Below are positions 6,788-15,926 of a stretch of DNA of 41,953 nt, piece after piece; position 1 is the first letter of the stretch; the number at the start of each line of letters is the position of its first letter. The stretch is from positions 1 through 41,953 of the forward strand of contig NZ_CAMDRA010000008.1 in the NCBI RefSeq assembly GCF_945906275.1. Direction: 5' to 3'. The position numbers and the translations under genes are program-made. The notes beneath the pieces are model-generated. The model saw nothing but the letters and a program-made list of their open reading frames with translations. It made no database searches and was not told the origin of the DNA. The stretch is from Dongia mobilis. GTDB taxonomy: Bacteria; Pseudomonadota; Alphaproteobacteria; Dongiales; Dongiaceae.

Positions 6788-7999
6788 TCAGCGGACCTTG
6801 GGCAGTGTCAGGCTTATCGTTGTCCCGACATTGGGGGTCGATTGGATGTTGAGTGTACCGCCATGCAGTTCCACCAGCGACGCAACGATCGGCAGGCCGA
6901 GACCGGTGCCGACCTGGGCATAGGGGCTTTCGGTTGCCACCTGGCCAAAGGGCTGCATCGCAATCTTGATCTGGTCCGGCGTCATGCCAATGCCGGAATC
7001 GGCGATGTCGATGACGATACTGGCCTGCTCCTGGTGGGCGGTGATCATCACCATGCCGCCGGCCAAGGTGAACTTGATGGCATTGCTGACGACATTCATG
7101 ACCATCTGCCGCAGTCGGCGACGATCGGCCACCAGCGACAAGGGTGAACGGCCAAGATCGACGACCAGCTGCACGCCACGTTTTTCAGCCATCGGTGTCA
7201 TCAGCTGCACCGAACCGTGGATCAGCTCCTTGAGCTCGATCGGCTCCAGGGTCAGCTGCAACTCGCCGGCCTCCACCTTCGATAGGTCGAGAATATCGTT
7301 GATCAGCGCCAGCAGATGGGCACCGGCCTCATGGATGTTCTTGGCGTAATCCTCATAGCGGTCGACACCCTCAGGCCCGAAGACCTGTTCGGCGATGACC
7401 TCGGAGAAGCCCAGGATGGCGTTCAAGGGCGAACGCAGCTCATGACTCATGCGAGCGAGGAAGTCGCTCTTGGCCCGGCTGGCGGTGATGGCGACCTGGC
7501 GCTGGTTCTTGAGCTCGCGATTGAGCTGCGCGGTCGCCGCCGCCTGCGTGCGCAACTGCTCGGTCGCCTGCGCCAACTGCACCTCGCGCGCCTTCTGCGC
7601 GGAGATGTCGACAATCGATGCGAACACAACGTCATCGCCGTTGAAATCCGTGACTTGTCCCGAAAGCAGCCCCCAGAACCGTCGACCTTGATAGGTCACG
7701 AACTCGATTTCCAGGTTGGTGGCCTCTCCATCTTGCTGCAATCGCCGGATCAGCTCAGACCGTGCCAGCGGGTCCGCATAGTAGTTCTCTGTCGGGCGGG
7801 TCTGGTTGTTGTCTTCAGGCAGTTCGAACAGTCGCCGGGCCGCGACATTGGCATAGACAATCTCGGGCCTGGCGAGATGCGTGATCACGACCGGCGTTGT
7901 CACGACGTCAAACAGAACCAGTCCCTCAGTCGACAGGGATGCTCCCTGTCGCGGAAAGGCACTGCGCGGTCGCAAATTCGGATCGTTCGTGTTGGGCAA
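6788..7999 (-). CDS. Soluble PAS-domain sensor histidine kinase
   Basis: This 403-aa kinase has no membrane segment. An N-terminal PAS domain (about residues 25-135, ending FASIVDISAQKAREVQ) is followed by a short coiled coil rich in Gln/Ala. HisKA follows, with the phospho-acceptor His186 in FLARMSHELRSPLNAILGF, then HATPase_c with the N box NVVSNAIKF, G1 DSGIGM and G2 GTGLGLPIV. It probably senses a cytoplasmic signal. The start is a TTG at 7999 with GGCGGAG 6 bases upstream; no ATG gives a complete PAS domain. No response regulator is adjacent, so it is an orphan kinase. It is divergent from the cobalamin riboswitch operon, and a palindrome (8098-8122) lies between them. Confidence 0.9.
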   Translation of the reverse strand: MPNTNDPNLRPRSAFPRQGASLSTEGLVLFDVVTTPVVITHLARPEIVYANVAARRLFELPEDNNQTRPTENYYADPLARSELIRRLQQDGEATNLEIEFVTYQGRRFWGLLSGQVTDFNGDDVVFASIVDISAQKAREVQLAQATEQLRTQAAATAQLNRELKNQRQVAITASRAKSDFLARMSHELRSPLNAILGFSEVIAEQVFGPEGVDRYEDYAKNIHEAGAHLLALINDILDLSKVEAGELQLTLEPIELKELIHGSVQLMTPMAEKRGVQLVVDLGRSPLSLVADRRRLRQMVMNVVSNAIKFTLAGGMVMITAHQEQASIVIDIADSGIGMTPDQIKIAMQPFGQVATESPYAQVGTGLGLPIVASLVELHGGTLNIQSTPNVGTTISLTLPKVR

Positions 8000-8058
8000 G
8001 TTTTCTCCGCCCGCCGTTGATGGTTGCTGCCAAAACCAGATAGATAGTGTGAGTGAGA

Positions 8059-8087
8059 TTGACAGCAGGTAAATAAGATCGGGTAAA
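8059..8087 (+). promoter_or_regulatory. Possible promoter for the cobU leader
   Basis: A consensus -35 box TTGACA (8059-8064) is followed after 17 bp by GGTAAA, which matches only part of the -10 consensus. If used, transcription would start near 8095 and give a leader of about 340 bases containing the riboswitch. The -35 is good and the -10 weak, so this is only a candidate. Confidence 0.25.
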
Positions 8088-8097
8088 CATTATGACA

Positions 8098-8122
8098 GTA
8101 GATCACACTATAGTGTAACTAC
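8098..8122. repeat. Interrupted palindrome upstream of the riboswitch
   Basis: The core ACACTATAGTGT (8105-8116) is a perfect 12-bp palindrome, flanked by GTAG (8098-8101) and CTAC (8119-8122), which also pair. It lies in the divergent spacer between the histidine kinase and the cobalamin operon and could be an operator for either. No protein can be assigned. Confidence 0.4.
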
Positions 8123-8199
8123 TCGATTATTCCATTTTGACGGGCCCGGTTTGATAGCGTCCGCGGGGCAAAACCTTGCTGGCAATGCCGCATGGCTTT

Positions 8200-8392
8200 G
8201 GCTAGGTTGACGCCCGATCGCAGTGAGGGAAGCCGGTCAACCGTGGCGACACAGTGATTCCGGCGCTGCCCCCGCAACTGTAGGACCGTTGTCTCAATAT
8301 TGGGTTGGGGCACCATGGGTTAGGGCCACTGGCTGGCGACAGCTGGGAAGGCGACCCGATGGATCGGTCGAGCCAGGAAACCTCGGCGATCG
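8200..8392 (+). ncRNA. Cobalamin riboswitch
   Basis: Conserved elements occur in the right order: GGTTGAC (8205-8211), GAGGGAAGCCGGT (8225-8237), the invariant core GCGCTGCCCCCGCAACTGT (8263-8281), GCCACTG (8325-8331), GGGAAGGC (8345-8352) and the B12 box GAGCCAGGAAACCTCGG (8370-8386). CGATCG at 8215-8220 and 8387-8392 may pair to close the structure. Adenosylcobalamin binding normally lowers expression of the downstream genes, here cobU-cobW-cobN-cobO-cobQ. Just after the aptamer, ACCTC (8409-8413) can pair with GAGGT (8419-8423) around the ribosome site, which points to control of translation rather than termination; no U-tract terminator is visible. The ends are approximate. Confidence 0.93.
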
Positions 8393-8408
8393 TTCGATTT
8401 CGGCAACG

Positions 8409-8423
8409 ACCTCGGAGGGAGGT
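8409..8423 (+). promoter_or_regulatory. Hairpin enclosing the cobU ribosome binding site
   Basis: ACCTC (8409-8413) and GAGGT (8419-8423) form a 5-bp stem with loop GGAGG. The GGAGGGAGG Shine-Dalgarno tract for cobU is therefore held in the loop and stem. It starts 17 bases after the riboswitch and probably forms when cobalamin is bound. The pairing is visible; the switching mechanism is inferred. Confidence 0.5.
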
Positions 8424-8433
8424 GCGCGTCATC

Positions 8434-8994
8434 TTGTCTACGCAACCCTTGTTGGGCACCGGCCTATCCGGTTTGATCACCCCGCTCCCCGCCATCACCC
8501 TGGTGCTGGGCGGCGCGCGTTCGGGCAAAAGCCGCTATGCGGAAGAGCTGCTCGACCGCCATACCGGGGCCCGCACCTATCTCGCCACCGCCGAGATCCG
8601 CGACGCCGAAATGGCCGAGCGGGTGAAGCTGCATCGTGACCGGCGCGATCCCGATTGGCGCCTCGTCGAGGAGCCGCTGGCCCTCGCCCAGACATTGGTG
8701 TCGGAAACAGAGAAGGGCGCGGCGGTCCTGGTGGATTGCCTGACACTCTGGCTGACCAATGTGATGCTGGCGGAGCGCGATGTGGTGGCGGAATGCACCG
8801 CCCTCGAACAGGCGCTCGGCCAATGCGGCGGACCGATCATCTTCGTCGCCAATGAAGTGGGCCTCGGTATCGTGCCCGACAACAAACTGGCGCGTGATTT
8901 CCGCGACCATGCCGGGCGGCTCAACCAGCGCCTGGCGGCCCGCGCTGATCATGTGCTGTTCGTGGCGGCTGGCCTGCCGCTCATTCTGAAATAA
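8434..8994 (+). CDS. cobU: Adenosylcobinamide kinase / adenosylcobinamide-phosphate guanylyltransferase
   Basis: This bifunctional enzyme (CobU in Salmonella, CobP in Pseudomonas) phosphorylates adenosylcobinamide and then adds GMP from GTP, preparing the lower-loop attachment. The 186-aa product carries the P-loop LVLGGARSGKSRYAEELL, the TYLATAEIRDAEMAERV segment, HRDRRDPDWRLVEEP with the guanylylated-His region, VDCLTLWLTN, and FVANEVGLGIVPDNKLARDFRD. A TTG at 8434 is chosen as the start: it follows the GGAGGGAGG tract by about 11 bases, and no ATG or GTG in frame is better placed. A TTG at 8473 would give a shorter protein with a weaker site. It is first in the riboswitch operon; cobW follows after 36 bp. 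Confidence 0.93.
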   Translation: MSTQPLLGTGLSGLITPLPAITLVLGGARSGKSRYAEELLDRHTGARTYLATAEIRDAEMAERVKLHRDRRDPDWRLVEEPLALAQTLVSETEKGAAVLVDCLTLWLTNVMLAERDVVAECTALEQALGQCGGPIIFVANEVGLGIVPDNKLARDFRDHAGRLNQRLAARADHVLFVAAGLPLILK

Positions 8995-9030
8995 CGACGC
9001 GAACGCGCGTCAGCCGATTAAGGAAACATC

Positions 9031-10101
9031 ATGTCAATCACAACAGCAAAGACCGGTGGCAAAATTCCCGCCACCATCGTCACCGGGTTCCTGGGTGCTG
9101 GCAAGACCAGCCTCATCCAGCATCTCCTGAAGAATGCCGGCGGCAAGCGTCTGGCACTCATCATCAACGAGTTTGGCGAGCTCGGCGTCGATGGCGAAAT
9201 CGTGAAGGGCTGCAAGATCGAAGGCTGCCCGGAGGAGAACATTGTCGAATTGGCCAATGGCTGTATCTGCTGCACGGTGGCCGACGATTTCCTGCCCACC
9301 ATCAAGGCGCTGCTCGACCGCCCCAACGCACCCGATCACATCATCATCGAAACCTCCGGCCTCGCTTTGCCCAAGCCGCTGGTGAAGGCCTTCAACTGGC
9401 CGGAAATCCGCACCCGCGTCACCGTCGACGGCGTCATCGCCGTGGTCGATGGTCCGGCGGTGGCGGCGGGTCGCTTTGCCGACAACCCGGCAGCGGTCGA
9501 CAACCAGCGGAAGATGGATGACGGGCTCGATCATGACAGCCCCTTGGCCGAACTGTTCGAAGACCAGATCAATTGCGCCGATCTCATCATCGTCAACAAG
9601 GCCGACCAGATGTCCGGGGCCGAGCATGAATCGGCGCAAGCCCATATCATCAAGGAATTGCAGCGCCCGGCGAAGATGATCACCGCGCGCTTCGGCGAGG
9701 TAGACCCCCGCGTGCTGCTGGGGTTGGATGCCGCCGCCGAAGATGATCTTGCGGCGCGCCATTCGCATCACGAACTGGAAGGCGAGGATCACAATCACGA
9801 CGATTTCGAAAGCTTCCACATCGACATCGCCGAGTTGGCGGCGCCGCAGGACCTGCTGGCAAAACTCGGCCCCGTGATCGAACAGCATGACATCCTGCGC
9901 GTGAAGGGCTTCCTCGCGGTGGCCGGCAAGGACATGCGCCTGGTGCTGCAAGGCGTCGGCAACCGCCTGCAGCATTATTACGACCGTGCCTGGGAAGCGT
10001 CGGAAGGCCGCCGCGGCCAGATCGTCATCATCGGCCTGCATGGTCTCGACCGCGCCGCCATCACGGCAGCTCTCTCAACGCCGCTCGGCAAAGCCGCCTG
10101 A
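9031..10101 (+). CDS. cobW: CobW, COG0523 GTPase of cobalamin synthesis
   Basis: This 356-aa G3E-family GTPase is thought to deliver cobalt to the CobNST chelatase. It shows Walker A GFLGAGKTSLIQHLL, the metal-binding CICC within ANGCICCTVADDF, a Walker B/switch region IIIETSGLALPKPL, and the guanine-binding NKAD. A His/Asp/Glu-rich loop, HSHHELEGEDHNHDDF, could store or present metal. The C-terminal CobW_C domain includes ILRVKGFLAVAGKDMRLVLQGVG. It lies between cobU and cobN, only 3 bp from cobN, which is the classical aerobic-pathway arrangement. Start ATG 9031 has AAGGAAAC upstream. Distinction from ZinT/YeiR-type relatives rests on this context. Confidence 0.95.
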   Translation: MSITTAKTGGKIPATIVTGFLGAGKTSLIQHLLKNAGGKRLALIINEFGELGVDGEIVKGCKIEGCPEENIVELANGCICCTVADDFLPTIKALLDRPNAPDHIIIETSGLALPKPLVKAFNWPEIRTRVTVDGVIAVVDGPAVAAGRFADNPAAVDNQRKMDDGLDHDSPLAELFEDQINCADLIIVNKADQMSGAEHESAQAHIIKELQRPAKMITARFGEVDPRVLLGLDAAAEDDLAARHSHHELEGEDHNHDDFESFHIDIAELAAPQDLLAKLGPVIEQHDILRVKGFLAVAGKDMRLVLQGVGNRLQHYYDRAWEASEGRRGQIVIIGLHGLDRAAITAALSTPLGKAA

Positions 10102-10104
10102 TCC

Positions 10105-13100
10105 ATGCATCTCCTCGCCGCCAAACCAGGAACCATCAGCGACGGCGGCGAGGCCGTAGATCTCGGCCAGTCACCGGCCGAGATCGTGGTGCTGAGTGCG
10201 GCCGATACGGAGCTGGCGGCGCTCGCTGCGGCGCATGCGGCGTTGCCCGAACCCAAGCCGACCTTGCGTCTCGTCAACCTGCTGCAGCTGCAGCACAACA
10301 TGTCGGTCGATCTCTATCTTGACCAGGTGATTGCCGACCCCAGATCGCCCGCCAGGCTGGTGATCCTGCGTCTCATCGGCGGCGAACGCTATTGGCCCTA
10401 CGGCGTCGAGCAATTGGCGGCGATCACCGCCGCCCATCATATCCAGTTCGCCTGTCTATCGGGCGACGATCAGCCCGACAGCGAATTGTCGCGCCGCTCA
10501 ACCATAGATGACGAAGCAGCCCACCGCCTGTGGCAGTTCCAGGTCCATGGTGGCCAAAGCAATGCCGAAGAATTTCTGAACTATGCCGCCAGTCTCATCG
10601 GCTATGACACGGTCTGGCAGGAACCACGGCCCTTGCTGCGCGCCGGCCTCTATTGGCCGGGCGCCTCGGTGCTCAGTCTTACCGATCTCACGCCGCATTG
10701 GCAGGAAGGCGCACCGGTCGCCGGCATTGTCTTCTACCGGGCCCTCCTGCAGGCGGGCACGCTGGCGCCGATCGATGCCCTGATCAAAGCCTTGGCCGCG
10801 CGCGGCCTCAACCCGCTGCCGATCTTCGTCAACTCCTTGAAGGAAGCGGTGGCGGCCGATCTCATCCGCGCGCTTTACGCCGAGGCGTCGCCCGACATCA
10901 CCCTCAACTGCACCGGCTTTGCCATCTCGCAGCCGGGTGCGGTTAATTTCTCGACGCCGTTCGACGGCGCCGATCATCCCGTGCTGCAGGTCATGCTGTC
11001 GAGCGAAAGCGAGGCGCAATGGCAAACCAGCCTGCGCGGCCTCAGCCCGCGCGATCTCGCCATGCAGGTGGCGCTGCCGGAACTGGATGGTCGCATCATC
11101 ACCCGTGCCATCTCCTGGAAATCGGCAGCGCGCTATGACGAGGCGACGCAATGCACCATCGTGGCGCCGCAGCCGGTCGCGGACCGCGTGGACTTCACTG
11201 CCGATCTCGCCGCCAATTGGGTGAAACTGCGCCGGACAACTGCGCCCGACCGGCACGTGGCCCTGATCCTCGCCAATTATCCCAACCGCGATGGCCGCAT
11301 CGGCAATGGTGTCGGCCTCGACACGCCAGCCGGCACGATCGAAGTGCTGCGTGCGATGCAGGGCGCTGACTATGGAGTCGCCGATATACCACAGGACGGC
11401 GAGCAGTTGATGAACCGGCTGCTGGCGCGGCCTGCCGGTGCCTTCCGATTGGAGGGCGCCGATTACGCCGACTTCTTCAGCACCCTGCCGGCCGCGATGC
11501 AGGCCGCAGTCATCACGCGCTGGGGTGCGCCGAAGGACGACCTGCTCTACAGCAACGGCGCCTTCGATCTGCCGCTGATGTCACTGGGCCAGGTCGTGAT
11601 CGGCATTCAGCCGGCGCGCGGTTACAACGTTGATCCCACGACCAGCTATCACGATCCCGACCTCGTTCCGCCGCATGGCTACTTCGCCTTCTACGCGTTC
11701 CTGCGGCGGCAATTCGGCGCGCATGTGATCGTGCATATGGGCAAGCATGGCAATCTCGAATGGCTGCCGGGGAAGTCGCTGGCGCTCTCGGCGGATTGTT
11801 ATCCCGAGGCGATCTTCGGCCCTCTGCCGCATCTCTATCCCTTCATCGTCAATGATCCCGGCGAAGGCGCGCAGGCCAAGCGCCGCGCCCAAGCCGTCAT
11901 CATCGATCACATGACGCCGCCGCTCACCCGTGCCGAAAGCTACGGCCCGCTGCGCGATCTCGAACGCCTGGTCGATGAATATTTCGAGGCGAGCCAGGTC
12001 GACCCTAGGCGGTGCCTCGATCTCAAACGACAGATCCTGGATCTCGCCATGTCCAGCGGCCTTGCCGCCGATTGCGGCGTGCTGCCGACCGACGATACCG
12101 ATGCGGCCCTCGCCAAGCTCGACAATCATCTCTGCGAGTTGAAAGAGGCGCAGATCCGCGACGGCCTGCACATCTTCGGGAAGGCGCCGGAAGGTGCCAT
12201 GCTCGACGAATTGCTGGTGGCCTTGACGCGCCTGCCGCGCGGCAAGGGCGAGGGCCGCAGCCAATCATTGATCCGCGCCCTCGCCGCAGACCTTGACCTC
12301 GGCCTCGATTTCGATCCGCTGAACACGAAGCTGGGCGACCCGTGGAGCGGCCCCAAGCCCGCCGCCTTGCAGAAGATCAGCGACGATTCGTGGCGCCTGC
12401 ACGGCGACACGGTCGAGCGGCTGGAAATCCTGGCACTGGGTCTTGTCTCCGGAGCCCACGTCATTTCGGCCGACTGGCCGCGCACCCGCGATGTGCTGAG
12501 CTTCATCGACGAAGATCTGCGGCCCCGCGTCGCCGGCTGTGGCCCGGCCGAGATCAACGCCATCCTGCGCGGCCTCGATGGCCGCTTCATCGCCCCCGGC
12601 CCCTCCGGCGCACCGACCCGCGGTCGCCTTGATGTGCTGCCCACGGGCCGCAATTTCTATTCGGTCGACACGCGTTCCGTGCCGACGCCGACCGCCTGGG
12701 CGCTGGGCTGGCAATCAGCGTTGCTGGTGCTTGACCGCCACCGCCAGGAACACGGTGCCTGGCCCAAGGCCATCGTGCTCTCCGCCTGGGGCACCGCCAA
12801 TATGCGCACGGGGGGTGACGACATCGCCCAGGCCTTGGCGCTGATGGGTGTGAAGCCGACCTGGGATCCCGGCGGATCTGGTCGCGTCGCCGGTTTCGAA
12901 ATCCTGCCGCTCTCGGTGCTCGATCGGCCGCGTGTCGACGTTACCCTGCGAGTCTCCGGTTTCTTCCGCGATGCCTTCCCGGCACAGATCGACCTTTTCG
13001 ATTCCGCCGCGCGCGACGTCGCAGCCCTCGACGAGCCGGACCATCTCAATCCCCTGGTTGCCCGCGTGCGGAGCGAACGCCAATCCTTGATGGCCGACGG

Positions 13101-13842
13101 CATGTCCGATATCGACGCCACGCGCCGCGCTGGCTACCGCGTGTTCGGCTCGAAGCCGGGGGCCTATGGCGCCGGACTGCAGTCGCTCATCGACGAAAAG
13201 GGCTGGACCGAAACCGGTGATCTCGCGCGCGCCTATCTCGCCTGGGGCGGCTATGCCTATGGCCAGGGCTCCAGCGGCGAAGCGCAGCAGCAGTTGTTTG
13301 CGCAGCGTCTCACGGGCGTCGAGGCGGTCTTGCATAACCAGGACAATGCCGAGCACGACATTCTCGACAGCGACAATTACTACCAGTTCGAAGGTGGCCT
13401 CGCCGCTACCATCAAACACCTCACGGGCAAGCGCGCCGTGGTTTGGCACAACGACCATTCGCGGCCCGAGGCGCCCAAGGTGCGGGCGCTGGACGAAGAG
13501 ATCGCCCGCATCGTCCGCGCCCGCGTCGTCAATCCGAAATGGATCAGCGGCATCATGCGCCACGGCTATAAGGGCGGCTTCGAACTTGCCGCGACGGTCG
13601 ATTATCTGTTCGCCTTTGCCGCCACCGCGGATTGCGTGGCGGATCATCATTTCGACGCGGTCTTCGACGCCTATCTGGTCGATGACGAGGTCCGCGCCTT
13701 TCTCGAGCGGCACAATCCGGCGGCCCTCAAGGATATCGCCGACCGGCTGTTGGAGGCGCAGACGCGCGGCCTGTGGCAGGCAAAATCAAACTCGGCCGGC
13801 ATGCAGCTGCATGCCTGGGCGAAAGGGAGTGAAGCAGCATGA
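10105..13842 (+). CDS. cobN: Cobaltochelatase large subunit CobN
   Basis: CobN is the porphyrinoid-binding subunit of the ATP-dependent CobNST complex, which inserts Co(II) into hydrogenobyrinic acid a,c-diamide. The 1245-aa length is normal. Recognisable segments include LILANYPNRDGRIGNGVGLD, HVIVHMGKHGNLEWLPGKS, HLYPFIVNDPGEGAQAKRR, YEATIKHLTG-type text near YYQFEGGLAATIKHLTG, and PKWISGIMRHGYKGGFELAA close to the C-terminus. These are shared with magnesium chelatase H subunits, but the operon with cobW and cobO identifies CobN. The ATPase partners CobS and CobT are not in the window; they commonly sit elsewhere in Alphaproteobacteria. It overlaps cobO by 4 bp (ATGA). Confidence 0.97.
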   Translation: MHLLAAKPGTISDGGEAVDLGQSPAEIVVLSAADTELAALAAAHAALPEPKPTLRLVNLLQLQHNMSVDLYLDQVIADPRSPARLVILRLIGGERYWPYGVEQLAAITAAHHIQFACLSGDDQPDSELSRRSTIDDEAAHRLWQFQVHGGQSNAEEFLNYAASLIGYDTVWQEPRPLLRAGLYWPGASVLSLTDLTPHWQEGAPVAGIVFYRALLQAGTLAPIDALIKALAARGLNPLPIFVNSLKEAVAADLIRALYAEASPDITLNCTGFAISQPGAVNFSTPFDGADHPVLQVMLSSESEAQWQTSLRGLSPRDLAMQVALPELDGRIITRAISWKSAARYDEATQCTIVAPQPVADRVDFTADLAANWVKLRRTTAPDRHVALILANYPNRDGRIGNGVGLDTPAGTIEVLRAMQGADYGVADIPQDGEQLMNRLLARPAGAFRLEGADYADFFSTLPAAMQAAVITRWGAPKDDLLYSNGAFDLPLMSLGQVVIGIQPARGYNVDPTTSYHDPDLVPPHGYFAFYAFLRRQFGAHVIVHMGKHGNLEWLPGKSLALSADCYPEAIFGPLPHLYPFIVNDPGEGAQAKRRAQAVIIDHMTPPLTRAESYGPLRDLERLVDEYFEASQVDPRRCLDLKRQILDLAMSSGLAADCGVLPTDDTDAALAKLDNHLCELKEAQIRDGLHIFGKAPEGAMLDELLVALTRLPRGKGEGRSQSLIRALAADLDLGLDFDPLNTKLGDPWSGPKPAALQKISDDSWRLHGDTVERLEILALGLVSGAHVISADWPRTRDVLSFIDEDLRPRVAGCGPAEINAILRGLDGRFIAPGPSGAPTRGRLDVLPTGRNFYSVDTRSVPTPTAWALGWQSALLVLDRHRQEHGAWPKAIVLSAWGTANMRTGGDDIAQALALMGVKPTWDPGGSGRVAGFEILPLSVLDRPRVDVTLRVSGFFRDAFPAQIDLFDSAARDVAALDEPDHLNPLVARVRSERQSLMADGMSDIDATRRAGYRVFGSKPGAYGAGLQSLIDEKGWTETGDLARAYLAWGGYAYGQGSSGEAQQQLFAQRLTGVEAVLHNQDNAEHDILDSDNYYQFEGGLAATIKHLTGKRAVVWHNDHSRPEAPKVRALDEEIARIVRARVVNPKWISGIMRHGYKGGFELAATVDYLFAFAATADCVADHHFDAVFDAYLVDDEVRAFLERHNPAALKDIADRLLEAQTRGLWQAKSNSAGMQLHAWAKGSEAA

Positions 13843-14459
13843 CCGAGCAACTTGAGACCGACGATTCAAACCAGCGCGCCAATGAAAAGGCTGCCCGCCG
13901 CAAGGAAGCCCGCGACCGCATGATGGCAGAGAAGACCCGCGAGAAGGGCCTCATCATCGTCAACACCGGCAAGGGCAAGGGCAAATCCACCGCCGCCTTC
14001 GGCATGGTCATGCGCTGCATCGGCCATGGCATGAAGGTGGGCGTCATCCAGTTCATCAAGGGGAAATGGGATACCGGCGAACGCACAGTCCTTGAACGCT
14101 TCCCGGACCAGATCGAGATCAAGGCTCTCGGCGAAGGTTTCACCTGGGAAACCCAGGACCGCGCCCGCGACATCGCCTTCGCCCGCGCCGCCTGGGAAGA
14201 AGGCAAACGCATGATGCTTGATCCCAGCTTCCAGTTCGTTCTGATGGACGAGATCAACATTGCGCTCCGCTACGACTACCTCCCGATCGAGGAGGTGGTC
14301 GAGTTCCTCAAAAACAAGCGGCCTGACCTTCATGTCTGCGTCACCGGGCGCAACGCCAAGGAAGAGATCATCGCCATCGCCGACCTGGTGACCGAGATGG
14401 AAATGATCAAACACCCGTTCCGCGATGGGGTGAAGGCGCAGGCCGGGATTGAGTTCTAG
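13839..14459 (+). CDS. cobO: Cob(I)yrinic acid a,c-diamide adenosyltransferase
   Basis: This 206-aa CobO/BtuR/CobA-type corrinoid adenosyltransferase transfers the adenosyl group of ATP to Co(I). The P-loop is NTGKGKGKSTAAFGMVMRC (about residues 42-60), followed by VIQFIKGKWDTGER, LGEGFTWETQDRARD, VLMDEINIALRYDYLPIEEV and CVTGRNAKEEIIAIADLVTEM. The charged N-terminal 35 residues (NEKAARRKEARDRMMAEKTR) are typical of the family and may cap the active site. Translation is probably coupled to cobN through an ATGA overlap, and cobQ follows after 3 bp. The symbol cobO avoids confusion with the SUMT gene cobA at 21179. Confidence 0.96.
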   Translation: MTEQLETDDSNQRANEKAARRKEARDRMMAEKTREKGLIIVNTGKGKGKSTAAFGMVMRCIGHGMKVGVIQFIKGKWDTGERTVLERFPDQIEIKALGEGFTWETQDRARDIAFARAAWEEGKRMMLDPSFQFVLMDEINIALRYDYLPIEEVVEFLKNKRPDLHVCVTGRNAKEEIIAIADLVTEMEMIKHPFRDGVKAQAGIEF

Positions 14460-14462
14460 TCT

Positions 14463-15926
14463 GTGAAAACTGCCCCCACCCTCATGTTCCAGGGCACCGG
14501 CTCCGACGTCGGCAAATCGATGATCGTCGCGGGCCTCGCCCGTGCCTTCACCAATCGCGGTCTCAAGGTGCGGCCGTTCAAGCCACAGAACATGTCGAAC
14601 AACGCCGCCGTCACCGCCGATGGCGGGGAGATCGGCCGCGCCCAGGCGCTCCAGGCGCGAGCAGCCCGGGTGGCAAGCTCGGTGCATATGAACCCGGTAC
14701 TCCTGAAACCGCAAAGCGATGTCGGCTCCCAGGTCATCGTACAGGGCAGGATCTTCGGCAACGCCAAGGCCGCCGATTATCACCGGCTGAAGCCGCAATT
14801 GCTGCATTCCGTTCTCGACAGCTACCGGCATCTGGCGGATGAAGCTGATCTGGTCCTGGTCGAAGGGGCAGGATCACCCGCCGAAATCAATCTCCGCGCC
14901 GGCGACATCGCCAATATGGGCTTTGCCGAGGCGGCCGACATTCCCGTGGTGCTGGTGGGCGACATCGACCGCGGCGGCGTCATCGCCAGCATCGTCGGTA
15001 CCCTGCAATTGCTGGCACCGGCAGAGGCTGCGCGCATCAAGGGTTTTCTCATCAACAAATTCCGCGGCGATCCCGCGCTCTTTGCCGACGGCATGAAACT
15101 GATAGCCGACAGGACCGGCCTTGCAGCTCTTGGCCTGATACCCTGGTTCGCCGGTGCCGACCGCCTGCCACCGGAAGATGCCGTGGCGCTCGACAGCTAC
15201 CGAGTCAACACCAAGGCGCCGATCAAGATCGTGGTGCCGCAATTGCCGCGGATCTCGAATTTCGACGATCTCGACCCCTTGCGTGCCGAACCCGATGTCA
15301 GCGTCGAGCTCGTGCGGCCGGGCCGCGCTTTGCCTGGCGACGCCGATCTCATCCTGCTGCCGGGCTCGAAGGCCACCATCGCCGATCTACGCGCCCTCTA
15401 TGACACCGGCTGGGATATCGACATTCGCGCTCATCACCGCCGCGGCGGTGCCGTCCTCGGCCTGTGCGGCGGTTATCAGATGCTGGGCAAGCGCGTCGAG
15501 GATCCCGGCGGCATCGAGGGGCCCAAGGGTGGCATCGATGGCCTGGGCCTGCTCGATATCGTCACGACCCTCACCGCCGATAAATCCCTCATCGAGGTTC
15601 GCGCCCGCGCCGCCGGTCACGACATTCACGGCTATGAAATGCATGTGGGCGTCAGCGAAGGTGCCGATTGCGCGCGGCCGTTCCTCACCATCGGCAACCG
15701 CCCGGACGGCGCGGTTTCAGCGGATGAACGCGTCATGGGCTGCTACGTTCACGGCCTCTTCGCCGCAGATGCCTTCCGCCACGCGTTCCTTTCCGGGCTG
15801 CGCCCGCGAGCGGAAACCGGCATCGCCTATGAGCAGGGCGTCGAACAGGCCCTCGATGATCTGGCAGCGCATCTTGAGCGCCATGCGAATCTCGATGCCA
15901 TGCTGAAGATTGCAGGTCAAAAATGA
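14463..15926 (+). CDS. cobQ: Cobyric acid synthase
   Basis: This 487-aa glutamine-dependent amidotransferase converts adenosylcobyrinic acid a,c-diamide to adenosylcobyric acid by four amidations. The N-terminal ATPase domain has [20 protein letters not shown], the [11 protein letters not shown] motif, and [14 protein letters not shown]. The C-terminal triad-type glutaminase domain has [15 protein letters not shown] (catalytic Cys) and [14 protein letters not shown] (His). The start is a GTG at 14463, with the conserved [18 protein letters not shown] immediately after it. It is last in the riboswitch operon. A large nested palindrome begins at its stop codon and probably separates it from the convergent cobD. 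Confidence 0.96.
   Translation: MKTAPTLMFQGTGSDVGKSMIVAGLARAFTNRGLKVRPFKPQNMSNNAAVTADGGEIGRAQALQARAARVASSVHMNPVLLKPQSDVGSQVIVQGRIFGNAKAADYHRLKPQLLHSVLDSYRHLADEADLVLVEGAGSPAEINLRAGDIANMGFAEAADIPVVLVGDIDRGGVIASIVGTLQLLAPAEAARIKGFLINKFRGDPALFADGMKLIADRTGLAALGLIPWFAGADRLPPEDAVALDSYRVNTKAPIKIVVPQLPRISNFDDLDPLRAEPDVSVELVRPGRALPGDADLILLPGSKATIADLRALYDTGWDIDIRAHHRRGGAVLGLCGGYQMLGKRVEDPGGIEGPKGGIDGLGLLDIVTTLTADKSLIEVRARAAGHDIHGYEMHVGVSEGADCARPFLTIGNRPDGAVSADERVMGCYVHGLFAADAFRHAFLSGLRPRAETGIAYEQGVEQALDDLAAHLERHANLDAMLKIAGQK

Noticed and set aside
8305-8433. Upstream in-frame start for cobU inside the riboswitch
   Set aside because: It would translate the B12 box and aptamer; the ribosome site lies after the aptamer, so TTG 8434 is better.
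12715-13713. Minus-strand open frame inside cobN
   Set aside because: It is the complement of a well-conserved cobN segment and shows no recognisable protein features.
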